Below are positions 28,292 to 35,976 of a stretch of DNA of 64,000 nt, in pieces (the first letter of the stretch is position 1; each line of letters starts with the position of its first letter). The notes beneath the pieces are model-generated. The model worked only from the letters and a program-made list of their open reading frames with translations. It was not told the origin of the DNA and ran no database searches. The position numbers were made by a program, and so were the translations under genes. This DNA comes from Streptomyces sp. NBC_00285 (GTDB lineage Bacteria; Actinomycetota; Actinomycetes; Streptomycetales; Streptomycetaceae). The stretch is from the NCBI RefSeq assembly GCF_036174265.1, contig NZ_CP108055.1, positions 9,920,001 to 9,984,000 on the forward strand. Direction: 5' to 3'.

Positions 28292-28398
28292 GTCGTTTCC
28301 GACACTCGTGCGGGGTGTTGGCGGAGGGACAAGATGTGGAGGTCGGGCCGCGGCGGATCGATTCCGCGGCGGGCGTTCGAGTACAAGGGAGCGGTCTC

Positions 28399-29442
28399 AT
28401 GGGGTCAGGTCAGCTGGTGACGGTGTTCGGCGCTTACGGTCACACCGGGCGGTTCGTGGTCGCGGAGTTGGCTTCGCGTGGGTACGTCCCCGTGCTGTCC
28501 GGGCGCAACGCACAGGCACTGCAAGAGCTGGCACATGAGCACGGGGTGGAGGCCCGGGTGGCGTCGGTCGACGATGCGGCGTCATTGGACCGGGCCCTGG
28601 CGGGAACAGCGGCGGTCATCAACTGTGCCGGCCCCTTCGCGCAAACCACCGGCCCGGTGATCGAGGCCGCGCTCCGCGCGAGGATCCCCTACCTGGACGT
28701 GGCAGCCGAGCTCGAGGCCAACCTCGACACCTTCGCCCACTACCGCGAACGGGCGCGGGACGCAGCAGCGGTGATCGTTCCCGCCATGGCCTTCTTCGGC
28801 GGCCTCGGCGACCTGCTGGCCACCGCGGCGATGGGCGACTGGACCGACGCCGACGAGGTGCACATCGCCTACGCACTCAGCAACTGGCACCCCACCGCCG
28901 GAACCCGGCGCTCGGGCGCGGTCTCCCGCGAGCGACGCGGTGAGTACCGCTTGCGCTACCGCGGCGGCGAGTGGGAGCACCGCACCGATGCCGCGCCCAC
29001 TACGGAGTGGACCTTCCCGGAACCGATGGGATCCCGGTCGGTGATCGGGGAGTTCACGATGGCCGACGTCGTCACCGTGGCCCAGCACCTCGCCAGCCCC
29101 GACGTGACCACCTACATGACCACCCAGGCCGTCCGAGACATCGCCGCCCCCCACACGCCGACACCGACCGCCGCCGACGAGAGCGGGCGCTCGGACCAGA
29201 CCTTCCTCGTGGACGTCGTCGTCCGCTCCGGCGGAGCCGAACGCCGGGCCACAGCAGGCGGTCAGGACATCTACGCCGTCACTGCGCCCCTCGTCACCGA
29301 GGCCCTCGAACGTGTCCTGGCGGGCCGCACCAAGACCGTCGGTGTCGTCTCCGCCGGCGAGATCTTCGACGCCTCCGACTTTCTGCACGCCCTCGCCCCG
29401 CACATCACATTCGACCTGCACCCGCAGAAGCAGTACGCCTGA
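28399..29442 (+). CDS. Saccharopine dehydrogenase-like NAD(P)-binding protein
   Basis: A 347-residue protein with an N-terminal Rossmann fold (VTVFGAYGHTGRFVVAELAS, VINCAGPFAQTTGPVIEAAL) typical of saccharopine dehydrogenase/trans-acting enoyl reductase relatives. The C-terminal half (FFGGLGDLLATAAMGDW, GGQDIYAVTAPLVTEA) matches that superfamily. It is probably a soluble oxidoreductase of unknown substrate. The start at 28399 follows AAGGGA. It diverges from the GlxA regulator with a 107-bp gap, so control by it is likely. Confidence 0.8.
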   Translation: MGSGQLVTVFGAYGHTGRFVVAELASRGYVPVLSGRNAQALQELAHEHGVEARVASVDDAASLDRALAGTAAVINCAGPFAQTTGPVIEAALRARIPYLDVAAELEANLDTFAHYRERARDAAAVIVPAMAFFGGLGDLLATAAMGDWTDADEVHIAYALSNWHPTAGTRRSGAVSRERRGEYRLRYRGGEWEHRTDAAPTTEWTFPEPMGSRSVIGEFTMADVVTVAQHLASPDVTTYMTTQAVRDIAAPHTPTPTAADESGRSDQTFLVDVVVRSGGAERRATAGGQDIYAVTAPLVTEALERVLAGRTKTVGVVSAGEIFDASDFLHALAPHITFDLHPQKQYA

Positions 29443-29595
29443 TCGGGGCCGTCAGTCGTTGCCGTAGCAGAGCGTCCCCAACGAAGGGAACCAGCCACTC
29501 GCCGCCGCATGCTCCCCATCCGAGCACGGCTTCGCCCATCTCGAGAACCGGCGGATACTCACCGAGATCCGCACCGATCCCGTCCGCGTGAGGCC

Positions 29596-29760
29596 CAGGG
29601 GAGACCTCCGTGCACCAGGACGGCTGTCTCCAAGAGGGTTGCTTCGTCGCCGAGTTGACGGGATTGAACACCCGCGAGGGTCGGCCGGAGGACATACTGC
29701 TGATCGTTCGCCGCGTCAGGCCCGCCCATCAGCACCTGAGGAGTCTTGAACGTGCTGCAC
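29596..29760 (+). pseudogene. IS1380-like transposase relic
   Basis: A frame reads DGCLQEGCFVAELTGLNTRE then DILLIVRRVRPAHQHL. This resembles the IS1380 segment in which an AEVTGL...WP...LIVRRE pattern precedes the last catalytic block, but with drift. The rest of the 29443-29839 gap has nothing recognisable. Confidence 0.5.
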
Positions 29761-29839
29761 CCCTCCCGTGCCGATATGGAAGACCGGGTGCGCACCAACA
29801 AGGCAATGAGTGAGGGCACCAGGAAATGAGGGCTCGTTG

Positions 29840-30445
29840 ATGAGTGAAGGCGCGATCTTCAGCGGTTGGGACGTTCTGGATGCCTCCCACAAGGCACTTC
29901 GTGTGGCGGTGGGCGGCGTCCCCGCCGAGGCCTGGCACCTGCCGACGCCCTGTGAGGGCTGGAATGTCGCCCAGGTCTTCCAGCATGCCGTCGGCGATCA
30001 GATCGGTTTCGCCGCCGCGCTGACCGGCGAACCTGGCCCCGGCTTCGATCCGTTCGACCCGTCGGGTGAGATGGAGGGGGTGTACCCGTCGGCGTTTTTG
30101 GAGGACGGCCTCGCGCGTGCGGCGAGGGCGTGGGCGGAGGTCGACCGGAACGCCGCCGAGGTGGCCACCCCGGTGCCGCCGCACAGGATGTCCCCGTGGT
30201 CGGGCTCGGCAGCGTGCGGGCTGGACGCAGCGGTCCACGCCTGGGACATCGCCCTGGCGACGGGCCGGCCGTCGCCGCTCACACCCGAGCTGGCCCGCCC
30301 CCTCCTCAGGGTCGCCAGGGAGATCGTCGAGCCGCTGCGCTCGTACGGCGCGTTCGCTGCCGCCCTGGCACCCGAGCGGGGTGACGACGACATGGCGGTC
30401 CTCCTGCGTTACCTCGGCCGCGACCCTCGCTGGAGTACCTCTTGA
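29840..30445 (+). CDS. TIGR03086-family (mycothiol-dependent-like) metal-binding protein
   Basis: A 201-residue DinB-like helical-bundle protein. The typical start DASHKALRVAVGGVPAEAWH, the motif LPTPCEGWNVAQVFQHAVGD with a metal-ligand His, and ACGLDAAVHAWDIALATG with the other two ligand histidines fit the TIGR03086 subfamily of the maleylpyruvate isomerase-like superfamily. Enzymatic role unknown; relatives use mycothiol. The start at 29840 lies behind GAGGG. Confidence 0.85.
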   Translation: MSEGAIFSGWDVLDASHKALRVAVGGVPAEAWHLPTPCEGWNVAQVFQHAVGDQIGFAAALTGEPGPGFDPFDPSGEMEGVYPSAFLEDGLARAARAWAEVDRNAAEVATPVPPHRMSPWSGSAACGLDAAVHAWDIALATGRPSPLTPELARPLLRVAREIVEPLRSYGAFAAALAPERGDDDMAVLLRYLGRDPRWSTS

Positions 30446-30845
30446 ACGTCAATGCGTAGAGCCTTGTCCGATCCTGGAGTGGTTCACTCGGCCGCCTCGC
30501 CGTTCGTTGCCGACCTTCTGAGCGTGTTGGGGGAGCGAGGATTCACCGGCGCGCCGTGATGTCTCGGCCGGGACGGCGCGGGGCGGGACACTTCCGGCGG
30601 GCCAGGCTGGGTGCCGTGCGGGGTCAAGCAGTGGACCGACGTGCAGGTCGCTGTGGCCGGTGTCGTGGCCGGTGCCGTGGTGCGGGACATGCTCTGTCAC
30701 CCGGGGCTTTCTCGCTGGGGGCATCAGGTCGTCTGCCGCTACGACGTGGGGCCCGACAGCGCCGTTTCCAAGGAGGGCCGGCCGGTCTCCTTCATCGATC
30801 TCGCCCCTTGAAGAAGCGCAGGAGGGGCGCTGGGTCCGTGACGCC
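30446..30845. other. Unassigned region
   Basis: Open frames on both strands (for example plus strand 30611-30811, ending VSFIDLAP) have no family resemblance. It may be a decayed upstream part of the next gene, since its last 30 bp stay open in that gene's frame. Confidence 0.3.
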
Positions 30846-31214
30846 GTGGAACGGCAGGTCATCAACGACATCGGCGCCGCCACAAACCCTCTCCATGGCG
30901 GACGGATGGCCCCGTTCACCGAGGACTCGTGGCACGTACGCATCGGGAGGGTCGCGAACTGGGCCGGGGTACTGCGGCTCGCGGCCCGATCAGGCGGATG
31001 GGTGCTCCAACCCGTCGCCGGGCGCATCCCGCCAAACCCTGCTGGCATGACCGAGCTGCTGTCTGGCATCTACGTGGTCGGCGAGCAAGGAGAAATCTGG
31101 ATGCGGCAGCTCCTGACGGGTGAGCTGCCACCAGAAGACGAGATCGCGAAGGCTGAAGGCTTCCTCACCGGGCCGGGATCCGTAGAGGACCTTGAGCTCT
31201 TCTTCTACGACTGA
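30846..31214 (+). CDS. Hypothetical protein
   Basis: About 122 residues from a GTG at 30846: ERQVINDIGAATNPLHGGRM, VANWAGVLRLAARSGGWVLQ, GIYVVGEQGEIWMRQLLTGE, and an acidic aromatic end DLELFFYD. Codon usage looks real, but I do not recognise the family. The frame stays open further upstream and no ribosome site sits close to the GTG, so the N-terminus may be truncated or start earlier. It is followed by an IS5 relic on the other strand. Confidence 0.45.
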   Translation: MERQVINDIGAATNPLHGGRMAPFTEDSWHVRIGRVANWAGVLRLAARSGGWVLQPVAGRIPPNPAGMTELLSGIYVVGEQGEIWMRQLLTGELPPEDEIAKAEGFLTGPGSVEDLELFFYD

Positions 31215-31218
31215 ATCA

Positions 31219-31507
31219 CCGTTGCTTCGTCGTCATCGCCGCGTCCATATGAGGAGGATGGCGGCGAGGTGGAGTGCGGCCTGGTAGGCGATGGCGTGGA
31301 ACGAGCCGAGTTCATCGGGCAGGTCCCGCCAGGGCGAGCAGGTGCGGTACCTCCACGCGATGACTTCCAAGGTTCGACGGTGATCGGCCCACCGCCGACC
31401 ACGGACCGGATCGGCCGACATCAGCGGCTCGATCCGGTCCCACATCGCATCAGTGATCACTAGTCGGACACATCCGATCAACAGGCGAACCGATCAAAGA
31501 GACACGC
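31219..31507 (-). pseudogene. Internally deleted IS5-family transposase
   Basis: From about 31480 the minus strand encodes the transposase start (LVITDAMWDRIEPLMSADPV, RYRTCSPWRDLPDELGSF). It jumps directly to the C-terminal end (YQAALHLAAILLIWTRR, stop), with the catalytic middle deleted in frame. GCGTGTCTCTTTGATCGG (complement of 31490-31507) is the expected outer end of such an element; the other end is not evident. Confidence 0.7.
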
Positions 31508-31509
31508 TT

Positions 31510-31569
31510 TAGACGCAGCGCGGCCGGGGCACCGGCTGGTGGAGCGGCGCACTGACCCTCGGGCAGTTA
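31510..31569 (+). pseudogene. MFS transporter fragment, left of the IS
   Basis: Twenty codons reading TQRGRGTGWWSGALTLGQ, matching the loop and start of the penultimate transmembrane region of drug-efflux MFS proteins (compare DRGRGTGLWTGSFFLGQ in the intact transporter at 54871-56157). It continues on the far side of the IS at 35582. The upstream part of the gene is lost to the IS5 relic. Confidence 0.6.
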
Positions 31570-31595
31570 GGGCGTGTTGCGAAAGTGGATCAAGG
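31568..31595 (+). repeat. IS terminal inverted repeat, left
   Basis: Identical over 28 bp to the reverse complement of 35554-35581; begins TAGGGCGTGTTGCGAAAG. Confidence 0.9.
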
Positions 31596-31637
31596 GGCTC
31601 GTTCGGTGTCTGGTATGGGTCGTGTGATGCTGGCGCA

Positions 31638-32135
31638 ATGACTGATCAACGCGAGGTTGTCATCGTCCGATGGCCAGGTCAGGGCCCTTCCGTGGATCGG
31701 TTGGCCGAGTTGCTGGCGGCCTACCATCTGCGGACGGAGGCAGAGAAGGGCGAGGCCGTTGTCGATGTGGACGGGTTGCCGGACCGCTACCGGGCAGAAA
31801 TCTTGGACCCGCGGGCCGCGTTCGCCGACGATGTCGTGCTGATGGCTCTGAGCGGCGACACAGCCGTGGGCTGCCTGGTGGTGACCGCCCCCGTCGGCGG
31901 CCGGTCAGAGGTCAAGAGGCTCTGGACAGACCCGGCATTCCGGAGCCGGGGCATCGCGTCCGGCCTGGTCAGCGCAGCGCTTGCGCATTCCGCGGAAAGT
32001 GGCGTCAGCACGGTACGGCTGTCGGTATGGAAGTGGCGGGCAGGTGCCGTCGCCCTGTACGAACGGCTCGGTTTCACCGTCGCCGAGTCGTGGGAGGAAC
32101 GGGATCAGCTGGTGTGCATGGAGCGTGCTGTGTGA
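31638..32135 (+). CDS. GNAT-family N-acetyltransferase (IS passenger)
   Basis: A 165-residue acetyl-CoA-dependent acetyltransferase. The fold markers are LPDRYRAEILDPRAAFADDV, VKRLWTDPAFRSRGIASGLV with the acetyl-CoA loop RSRGIA, and the C-terminal VRLSVWKWRAGAVALYERLG then FTVAES. The substrate (small molecule, antibiotic or protein N-terminus) cannot be told. The gene lies between an IS terminal repeat and the C-terminus of the IS transposase, converging on it with only 4 bp between stops, so it is cargo moved by the IS. The ATG at 31638 gives the family-typical start. Confidence 0.85.
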   Translation: MTDQREVVIVRWPGQGPSVDRLAELLAAYHLRTEAEKGEAVVDVDGLPDRYRAEILDPRAAFADDVVLMALSGDTAVGCLVVTAPVGGRSEVKRLWTDPAFRSRGIASGLVSAALAHSAESGVSTVRLSVWKWRAGAVALYERLGFTVAESWEERDQLVCMERAV

Positions 32136-32234
32136 GGGGTCACAGCCACTCGTTGATGGCTGCGACCAGCACGGTTGCCTCGTATCGGACGGCGAGCTTG
32201 TCGTATCTCGTCGCCACCGCGCGGTGCCTCTTCA

Positions 32235-32275
32235 GCCGGTTGATGCCGCACTCAAGGAGTAAGCCGTAATGCCCA
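32235..32275. other. Left attachment junction of the recombinase element
   Basis: Transposase sequence CCGGTTGATGCCGCA, then the CTC core at 32251-32253, then element sequence AAGGAGTAAGCCGTAATG. The core is assigned by comparison with the right junction. Confidence 0.7.
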
Positions 32276-32472
32276 CATAGATGTGCCCGAGGTGGGGAAC
32301 AGGCCTGTTGTAGGGGTTGATGGCCTGCTCAACACCGCTGCTTTTGTTCGGCAGTTGCGTGAGCGACTGGCTGATGACGGAGAGGGCGGTGAGGGTCAGT
32401 GGACGGACATGTCGCCGCTGAGCTCCCCAGATTCCGCAGTGGGGAGCCGTTCCGGAGCTGAACCGCCACCTC

Positions 32473-32589
32473 GTGGTGCGGTTGCTGGCAGTGCTGGCCG
32501 CACGGATGGTGACCGCGGTGGACCCGGACGCGCAGGACGGGGGTGACCTCGGTGAGCACGATGGCTGCAGCGCCGTGGGACCGGATTGA
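32473..32589 (+). CDS. Possible small protein upstream of the recombinase
   Basis: An open frame (from a stop at 32419) reads NRHLVVRLLAVLAARMVTAV then DPDAQDGGDLGEHDGC and ends at TGA 32587-32589, overlapping the recombinase start by about 45 bp. The coding composition is good, but the start is uncertain (GTG 32473 or 32476) and no family is recognised. As the only other candidate gene in the element it might be an accessory or directionality factor; this is inference. Confidence 0.35.
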   Translation: MVRLLAVLAARMVTAVDPDAQDGGDLGEHDGCSAVGPD

Positions 32590-34750
32590 AGGCAAGATCC
32601 AGCCGTGGCATCGTGACCGGCTCGCGGTGGTCTATGTCCGTCAGTCGACTCCCCAGCAGGTCCTCGATCACGCCGAGTCCACCCGGCTGCAGTACGGACT
32701 CACGCAACGGGCCGTCGACCTGGGCTGGGCTGCGTCCCGGGTCCTGGTGATCGACGAGGATCTGGGCCACTCCGCATCCGGTGTCGTGGACCGGGCGGGC
32801 TTCCAGCGTCTGGTCTCCGAGGTCGGCCTGGACCACGTGGGCCTGGTGCTGGGCATGGAAATGTCGCGTCTGGCCCGCAGCGGCCGCGAATGGCATCAGC
32901 TGCTGGAGCTGTGCGCGCTGTCGGGTGCTCTGCTGGCGGACCCGGACGGGGTCTATGACCCCGCCGAGCACAACGACCGGATGCTGCTGGGACTGAAGGG
33001 CACGATCAGCGAAGCGGAACTGCATCTGATCAAGCAGCGGATGTGGAACGGACGGATCGGCAAGGCTCGTCGCGGCGAGCTGGCAGTGCCACTGCCCGTG
33101 GGCTATCTGCGACGCCCGGACGGTCAGGTCGTGCGTGATCCGGACGAGCAGGTGCAGGCCGTGGTCCGTCTGGTCTTCGACCTGTTCGACGAACTCGCCA
33201 CGATCAACGCGGTGTTGCGGTTCCTGGTCGACCACGGCATCCAGATAGGCATCCGGGTGCGCGAGGGTCCCGAACGCGGGACGCTGGCCTGGCGGCGTCC
33301 CAGCCGGATCGTGATCCAGAACATGCTCCGCCACCCCGCCTATGCCGGGGTCTATGTCTATGGCCGCAGCCGGACCGATCCCCGCCGCCGTGTGGCGGGA
33401 CGCCCGTTCACCGGGCGCGTCCGCAGGCCGCCCGAGGACTGGCTGGTCTATCTGCCCGACGTCCTGCCTGCCTATATCAGCGCCGAGCGGCATGAACGCA
33501 ACCTTGCGCGGATCGAGGCGAACCGGGCCCGTTCCCAGAGCATGGGCGCCTTGCGCGACGGGCCGGCCCTGCTGGTCGGGCTGGTCTTCTGCGGGCGGTG
33601 CGACACCCGCATGGTCGTGCACTACCAGCGCGGCCAGGGCGGAAAGCTGTGGCCGAAGTACGAGTGCAGCCGGGCGAAGGCCGACTACGGCGGTGAGCTG
33701 TGCCAGCAGTTGTCCGGGATCTGCGTCGACCGCTATGTGACCGGTCTGCTGCTTGCAGCGATGGCGCCGGCCGCTCTGGAGGTCTCGCTGCAGGCGGCCG
33801 AGCAGGCCAAGCAACGGCGCAAAGAGGTGGACCGGATCTGGCAGCAGCGTCTGGAACGAGCGGGCTATGCGGCCGACCGGGCCCGGCGCCAGTATCAGTT
33901 GGCCGAGCCCGAGAACCGCCTGGTGGTGAGGGAACTGGAGAAGGAGTGGGAGCATGCGCTGGCCGAACGGCGGCGGCTCGGTGAGGAGTACGACCGCTTC
34001 ATCGCAGCCCGGCCCCGCATCCTCACCGTCGCCGAGCGTGACCAGATCCGGGCCCTGGCCGCCGACCTCCCCGCCGTCTGGCAGGCACCCACCACGACCG
34101 ATGCGGACCGGAAACAGCTGACCAGGCACTTGATCGAGAGGGTCACCGTCACCGTCGTCGGGGACAGCGAGCGCGTCACCGTCCAGGTCACCTGGGCCGG
34201 CGGACACCGCACCACCGGCGAACTCGTCCGCCCGGTCGCCCGCCTGGACCAGCTCAGCTACTTTCCCCGCCTGGCCGCGCGGGCCCGCCAACTCGCCGAA
34301 GCCGGCCACTCCGCCCCGGCCATCGCGAAAATCCTCAACTCCGAGGGCTTCCGCCCGCCCAAACGCCGCGAACACTTCGGCACCCAGGGCGTCCGCACGC
34401 TGTTGCAGGAACTGGGCTGCGTCAGCCACCAGGAACAAGCTCTTCGGCGGGGAGCCGCACCACTCGGCCACCACGAGTGGTGGCTGACCGACCTCGCCCG
34501 CGAGCTCGGCATGCCCCGGGTGACGCTCTTCGGATGGATCAAACGCGACTGGGTCACTGCCCACCAGCTCACCGACCAGCGACGGTCCTGGACCATCCAC
34601 GCCGACCCCGCAGAAGTCGAGCGACTCCGCCAGCTCCACCAGCAGTCCCGCGGCCACCGACCACGACAAGCCTGGCTCGACCACCAGCAGGCGACGATAA
34701 TCCGAAACGAGGAAGGAAACCACGGCAATGACGTCGAACCGCACGTATGA
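32543..34750 (+). CDS. Large serine recombinase
   Basis: About 735 residues. Residues 20-165 are the resolvase catalytic domain (LAVVYVRQSTPQQV with the nucleophile Ser, LVLGMEMSRLARSGREWHQL, GTISEAELHLIKQRM). The recombinase domain follows (200-330: PVGYLRRPDGQVVRDPDEQV, HPAYAGVYVYGRSR), then a zinc ribbon (CGRCDTRM ... YECSR ... ELCQQL) and a coiled coil (380-460). A C-terminal domain includes an HTH-like ARELGMPRVTLFGWIKRDW. This is the layout of large serine integrases. The start may be GTG 32543 or ATG 32561. It should catalyse both integration into and excision from the transposase gene. Confidence 0.85.
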   Translation: MTSVSTMAAAPWDRIEGKIQPWHRDRLAVVYVRQSTPQQVLDHAESTRLQYGLTQRAVDLGWAASRVLVIDEDLGHSASGVVDRAGFQRLVSEVGLDHVGLVLGMEMSRLARSGREWHQLLELCALSGALLADPDGVYDPAEHNDRMLLGLKGTISEAELHLIKQRMWNGRIGKARRGELAVPLPVGYLRRPDGQVVRDPDEQVQAVVRLVFDLFDELATINAVLRFLVDHGIQIGIRVREGPERGTLAWRRPSRIVIQNMLRHPAYAGVYVYGRSRTDPRRRVAGRPFTGRVRRPPEDWLVYLPDVLPAYISAERHERNLARIEANRARSQSMGALRDGPALLVGLVFCGRCDTRMVVHYQRGQGGKLWPKYECSRAKADYGGELCQQLSGICVDRYVTGLLLAAMAPAALEVSLQAAEQAKQRRKEVDRIWQQRLERAGYAADRARRQYQLAEPENRLVVRELEKEWEHALAERRRLGEEYDRFIAARPRILTVAERDQIRALAADLPAVWQAPTTTDADRKQLTRHLIERVTVTVVGDSERVTVQVTWAGGHRTTGELVRPVARLDQLSYFPRLAARARQLAEAGHSAPAIAKILNSEGFRPPKRREHFGTQGVRTLLQELGCVSHQEQALRRGAAPLGHHEWWLTDLARELGMPRVTLFGWIKRDWVTAHQLTDQRRSWTIHADPAEVERLRQLHQQSRGHRPRQAWLDHQQATIIRNEEGNHGNDVEPHV

Positions 34751-34754
34751 CAGC

Positions 34755-34790
34755 ACTGCGGCTTGCTCATCTCCACCGCGTGTCGCTCGC
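34755..34790. other. Right attachment junction of the recombinase element
   Basis: Element sequence CTGCGGCTTGCTCAT, then the CTC core at 34771-34773, then transposase sequence CACCGCGTGTCGCTCGCGG. Only 20 bp separate the recombinase stop from the core. Confidence 0.7.
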
Positions 34791-35189
34791 GGTAGTCGAC
34801 CTTGTCGAACTTCGGCGGTCGGCCGCCGCGCGAGCCACGCTTCTTACGGTTGCGGACCTGGTCGGCCTTCTCCGGAATCGTGCAGCGGATGCCACGCCGG
34901 CGCAGATAGACGCGGTTCAAGCGTGACCCGTACTCCTTGTCAGCGCGGACCTGGGCCGGCCGGGTACGCGGCCGGCCCAAACCGAGGCGGGGCACCCGGA
35001 TGGCTTCCAGGACCGGCTGGAACTGCGGGCTGTCGTGCCGCTGGCCCGCCGTGACCAGCAGCGACAACGGCTTCTGTCCCTGCTCAACCGCCAAATGCAG
35101 CTTCGTGGTCAGCCCGCCGCGCGAGCGCCCCAGGCCATGGTCGTCGGGCTCGGTCTCGACGCCACCAGGAGGCTCCTTCTGCGCGGCCC

Positions 35190-35196
35190 CTTTTTA
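35190..35196 (-). other. Programmed -1 frameshift site of the IS transposase
   Basis: On the minus strand the sequence CGTAAAAAGGGG gives codons AAA AAG in frame 0. Slipping back one base at TAAAAAG puts translation into the second frame, which stays open into the DDE region. The arrangement matches IS5-group (IS427) elements that make transposase by -1 frameshifting. Confidence 0.65.
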
Positions 35197-35553
35197 CGGG
35201 CCCCGGCAGCATGCTGGTGGGCCCGCGCGATCGTGGAGTCCACGCTGACGTCCCAGGTGATCAGGCCCTTCGCGTCGGCCTCGGCCTGCAGCTGGACAAA
35301 GATCTGCTTCCAGGTGCCGTCCCGCTGCCAGCGCCGGAACAGGTCGTAGGCCCGGTCCCACGGCCCGTACCGCTCCGGCACGTCGCGCCACGGCGCACCG
35401 GCCCTGGTCCGCCACCGTATGCCGTCGATCAGCTGCCGCCGCGTCCACGTCTGCGGACGGCCTGGCTTCTTGCCCGTCGGCAACAACGGCTCCAGCCGGG
35501 CCCACTGGCCGTTCGTCGGATCTCCACGCCGCACGAAACGCGATCATCCACGG

Positions 35554-35581
35554 CCTTGATCCACTTTCGCAACACGCCCTA
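35554..35581 (-). repeat. IS terminal inverted repeat, right
   Basis: Reverse complement is identical to 31568-31595 over all 28 bases. Confidence 0.9.
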
Positions 35582-35745
35582 GCCCGCTGGTCGTTGCGGG
35601 CCTGTGTGCCGCCGCCGGAGGCCTCCAGCCCGCGCTGGCCGCCCTGGCCGTCGTGGCAGCCCTCCTTGCCATGACGCTACCGGTGACCCTGCGCCGCCAG
35701 AACGACCCGCTGACACCGTCCCCCGGCCAGCCACTGAGCCCATGA
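35582..35745 (+). pseudogene. MFS transporter C-terminal fragment, right of the IS
   Basis: Reads SPLVVAGLCAAAGGLQPALA then ALAVVAALLAMTLPVTLRRQ and NDPLTPSPGQPLSP before TGA: the last two hydrophobic helices and tail of an MFS efflux protein. Together with 31510-31569 it is the remnant of a gene hit by the IS. Confidence 0.65.
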
Positions 35746-35769
35746 CCGCCTGCGAACGCCTGCGACGAG

Positions 35770-35945
35770 GTCCGCAGGGCCTCGGGATGGACGTCGAGCT
35801 GCTCGGCGATCCGCCGGATCGCACCGGTCCGGCCGACGGGGCCCCTGTGGGCCTCCATCTCCATCCGCGTCGCACGTTCAGGCAACTCGACTCCACCCAA
35901 CTCGGGACAGTCCGATGTCTCCATCAAATCCGGGGCGATGCACAC
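35770..35945 (-). pseudogene. IS3-family OrfA relic
   Basis: The minus strand reads LGGVELPERATRMEMEAHRG then RTGAIRRIAEQLDVHPEALR, the helix-turn-helix of IS3-family OrfA (compare GAIRRIAEQLGVHPEALRNW). No OrfB follows. Confidence 0.65.
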
Positions 35946-35976
35946 TCACGTGTGCTCGCAGCGTTGGTCAGGTGAA

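Larger units (their letters stand above)
32251..34770 (+). mobile_element. Serine-recombinase element inserted in the IS transposase
   Basis: A 2520-bp insert bounded by the trinucleotide CTC (32251-32253 and 34771-34773), whose outside sequences join in frame as an uninterrupted transposase. It encodes one large serine recombinase and perhaps one small protein. Joining its own two ends gives an attP-like sequence with an imperfect inverted repeat around CTC: GCGGCTTGCTCAT on the left, AAGGAGTAAGCCG on the right. The target side lacks such symmetry, as expected for a serine integrase attB. Confidence 0.8.
32140..35534 (-). pseudogene. IS5-family transposase, two-frame, split by insertion
   Basis: Reading down from GTG 35534: the first frame has DPTNGQWARLEPLLPTGKKP, RAGAPWRDVPERYGPWD and the catalytic VDSTIARAHQHAAG. 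After a -1 shift at 35190-35196 the second frame has RADKEYGSRLNRVYLRRRGI (second Asp) and VDYRERHAVE, where it is interrupted at 34771. The remainder, ECGINRLKRHRAVATRYDKL then YEATVLVAAINEWL and stop, lies at 32253-32140. The shared GAG codon is the predicted third catalytic residue (Glu). The gene is inactive while the insert remains; precise excision would restore it. Confidence 0.85.
31568..35581. mobile_element. IS5-family (IS427-like) element carrying a GNAT passenger gene, itself interrupted
   Basis: The ends are 28-bp perfect inverted repeats (31568-31595 and 35554-35581) starting TAGGGCGTGTTGCGAAAGTG. Between them lie a plus-strand GNAT gene (31638-32135) and a convergent minus-strand transposase split by a serine-recombinase element (32251-34770). 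Removing that insert gives an IS of about 1.5 kb, so the passenger gene is one third of it. The flanks are the two pieces of an MFS gene; a TA dinucleotide abuts both ends, compatible with a short target duplication, though the MFS frame is not restored exactly. Confidence 0.8.

Noticed and set aside
32396..34756. A 786-codon open frame opposite the serine recombinase
   Set aside because: Antisense shadow; only the plus strand shows the resolvase catalytic Ser, zinc ribbon and coiled coil.
31568..35581. Reading the 28-bp inverted repeats as the ends of a composite transposon with the recombinase as its own transposase
   Set aside because: The transposase halves rejoin exactly at the recombinase boundaries, and its C-terminus lies next to the left repeat. 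The repeats therefore belong to the IS and the recombinase element is nested within it.
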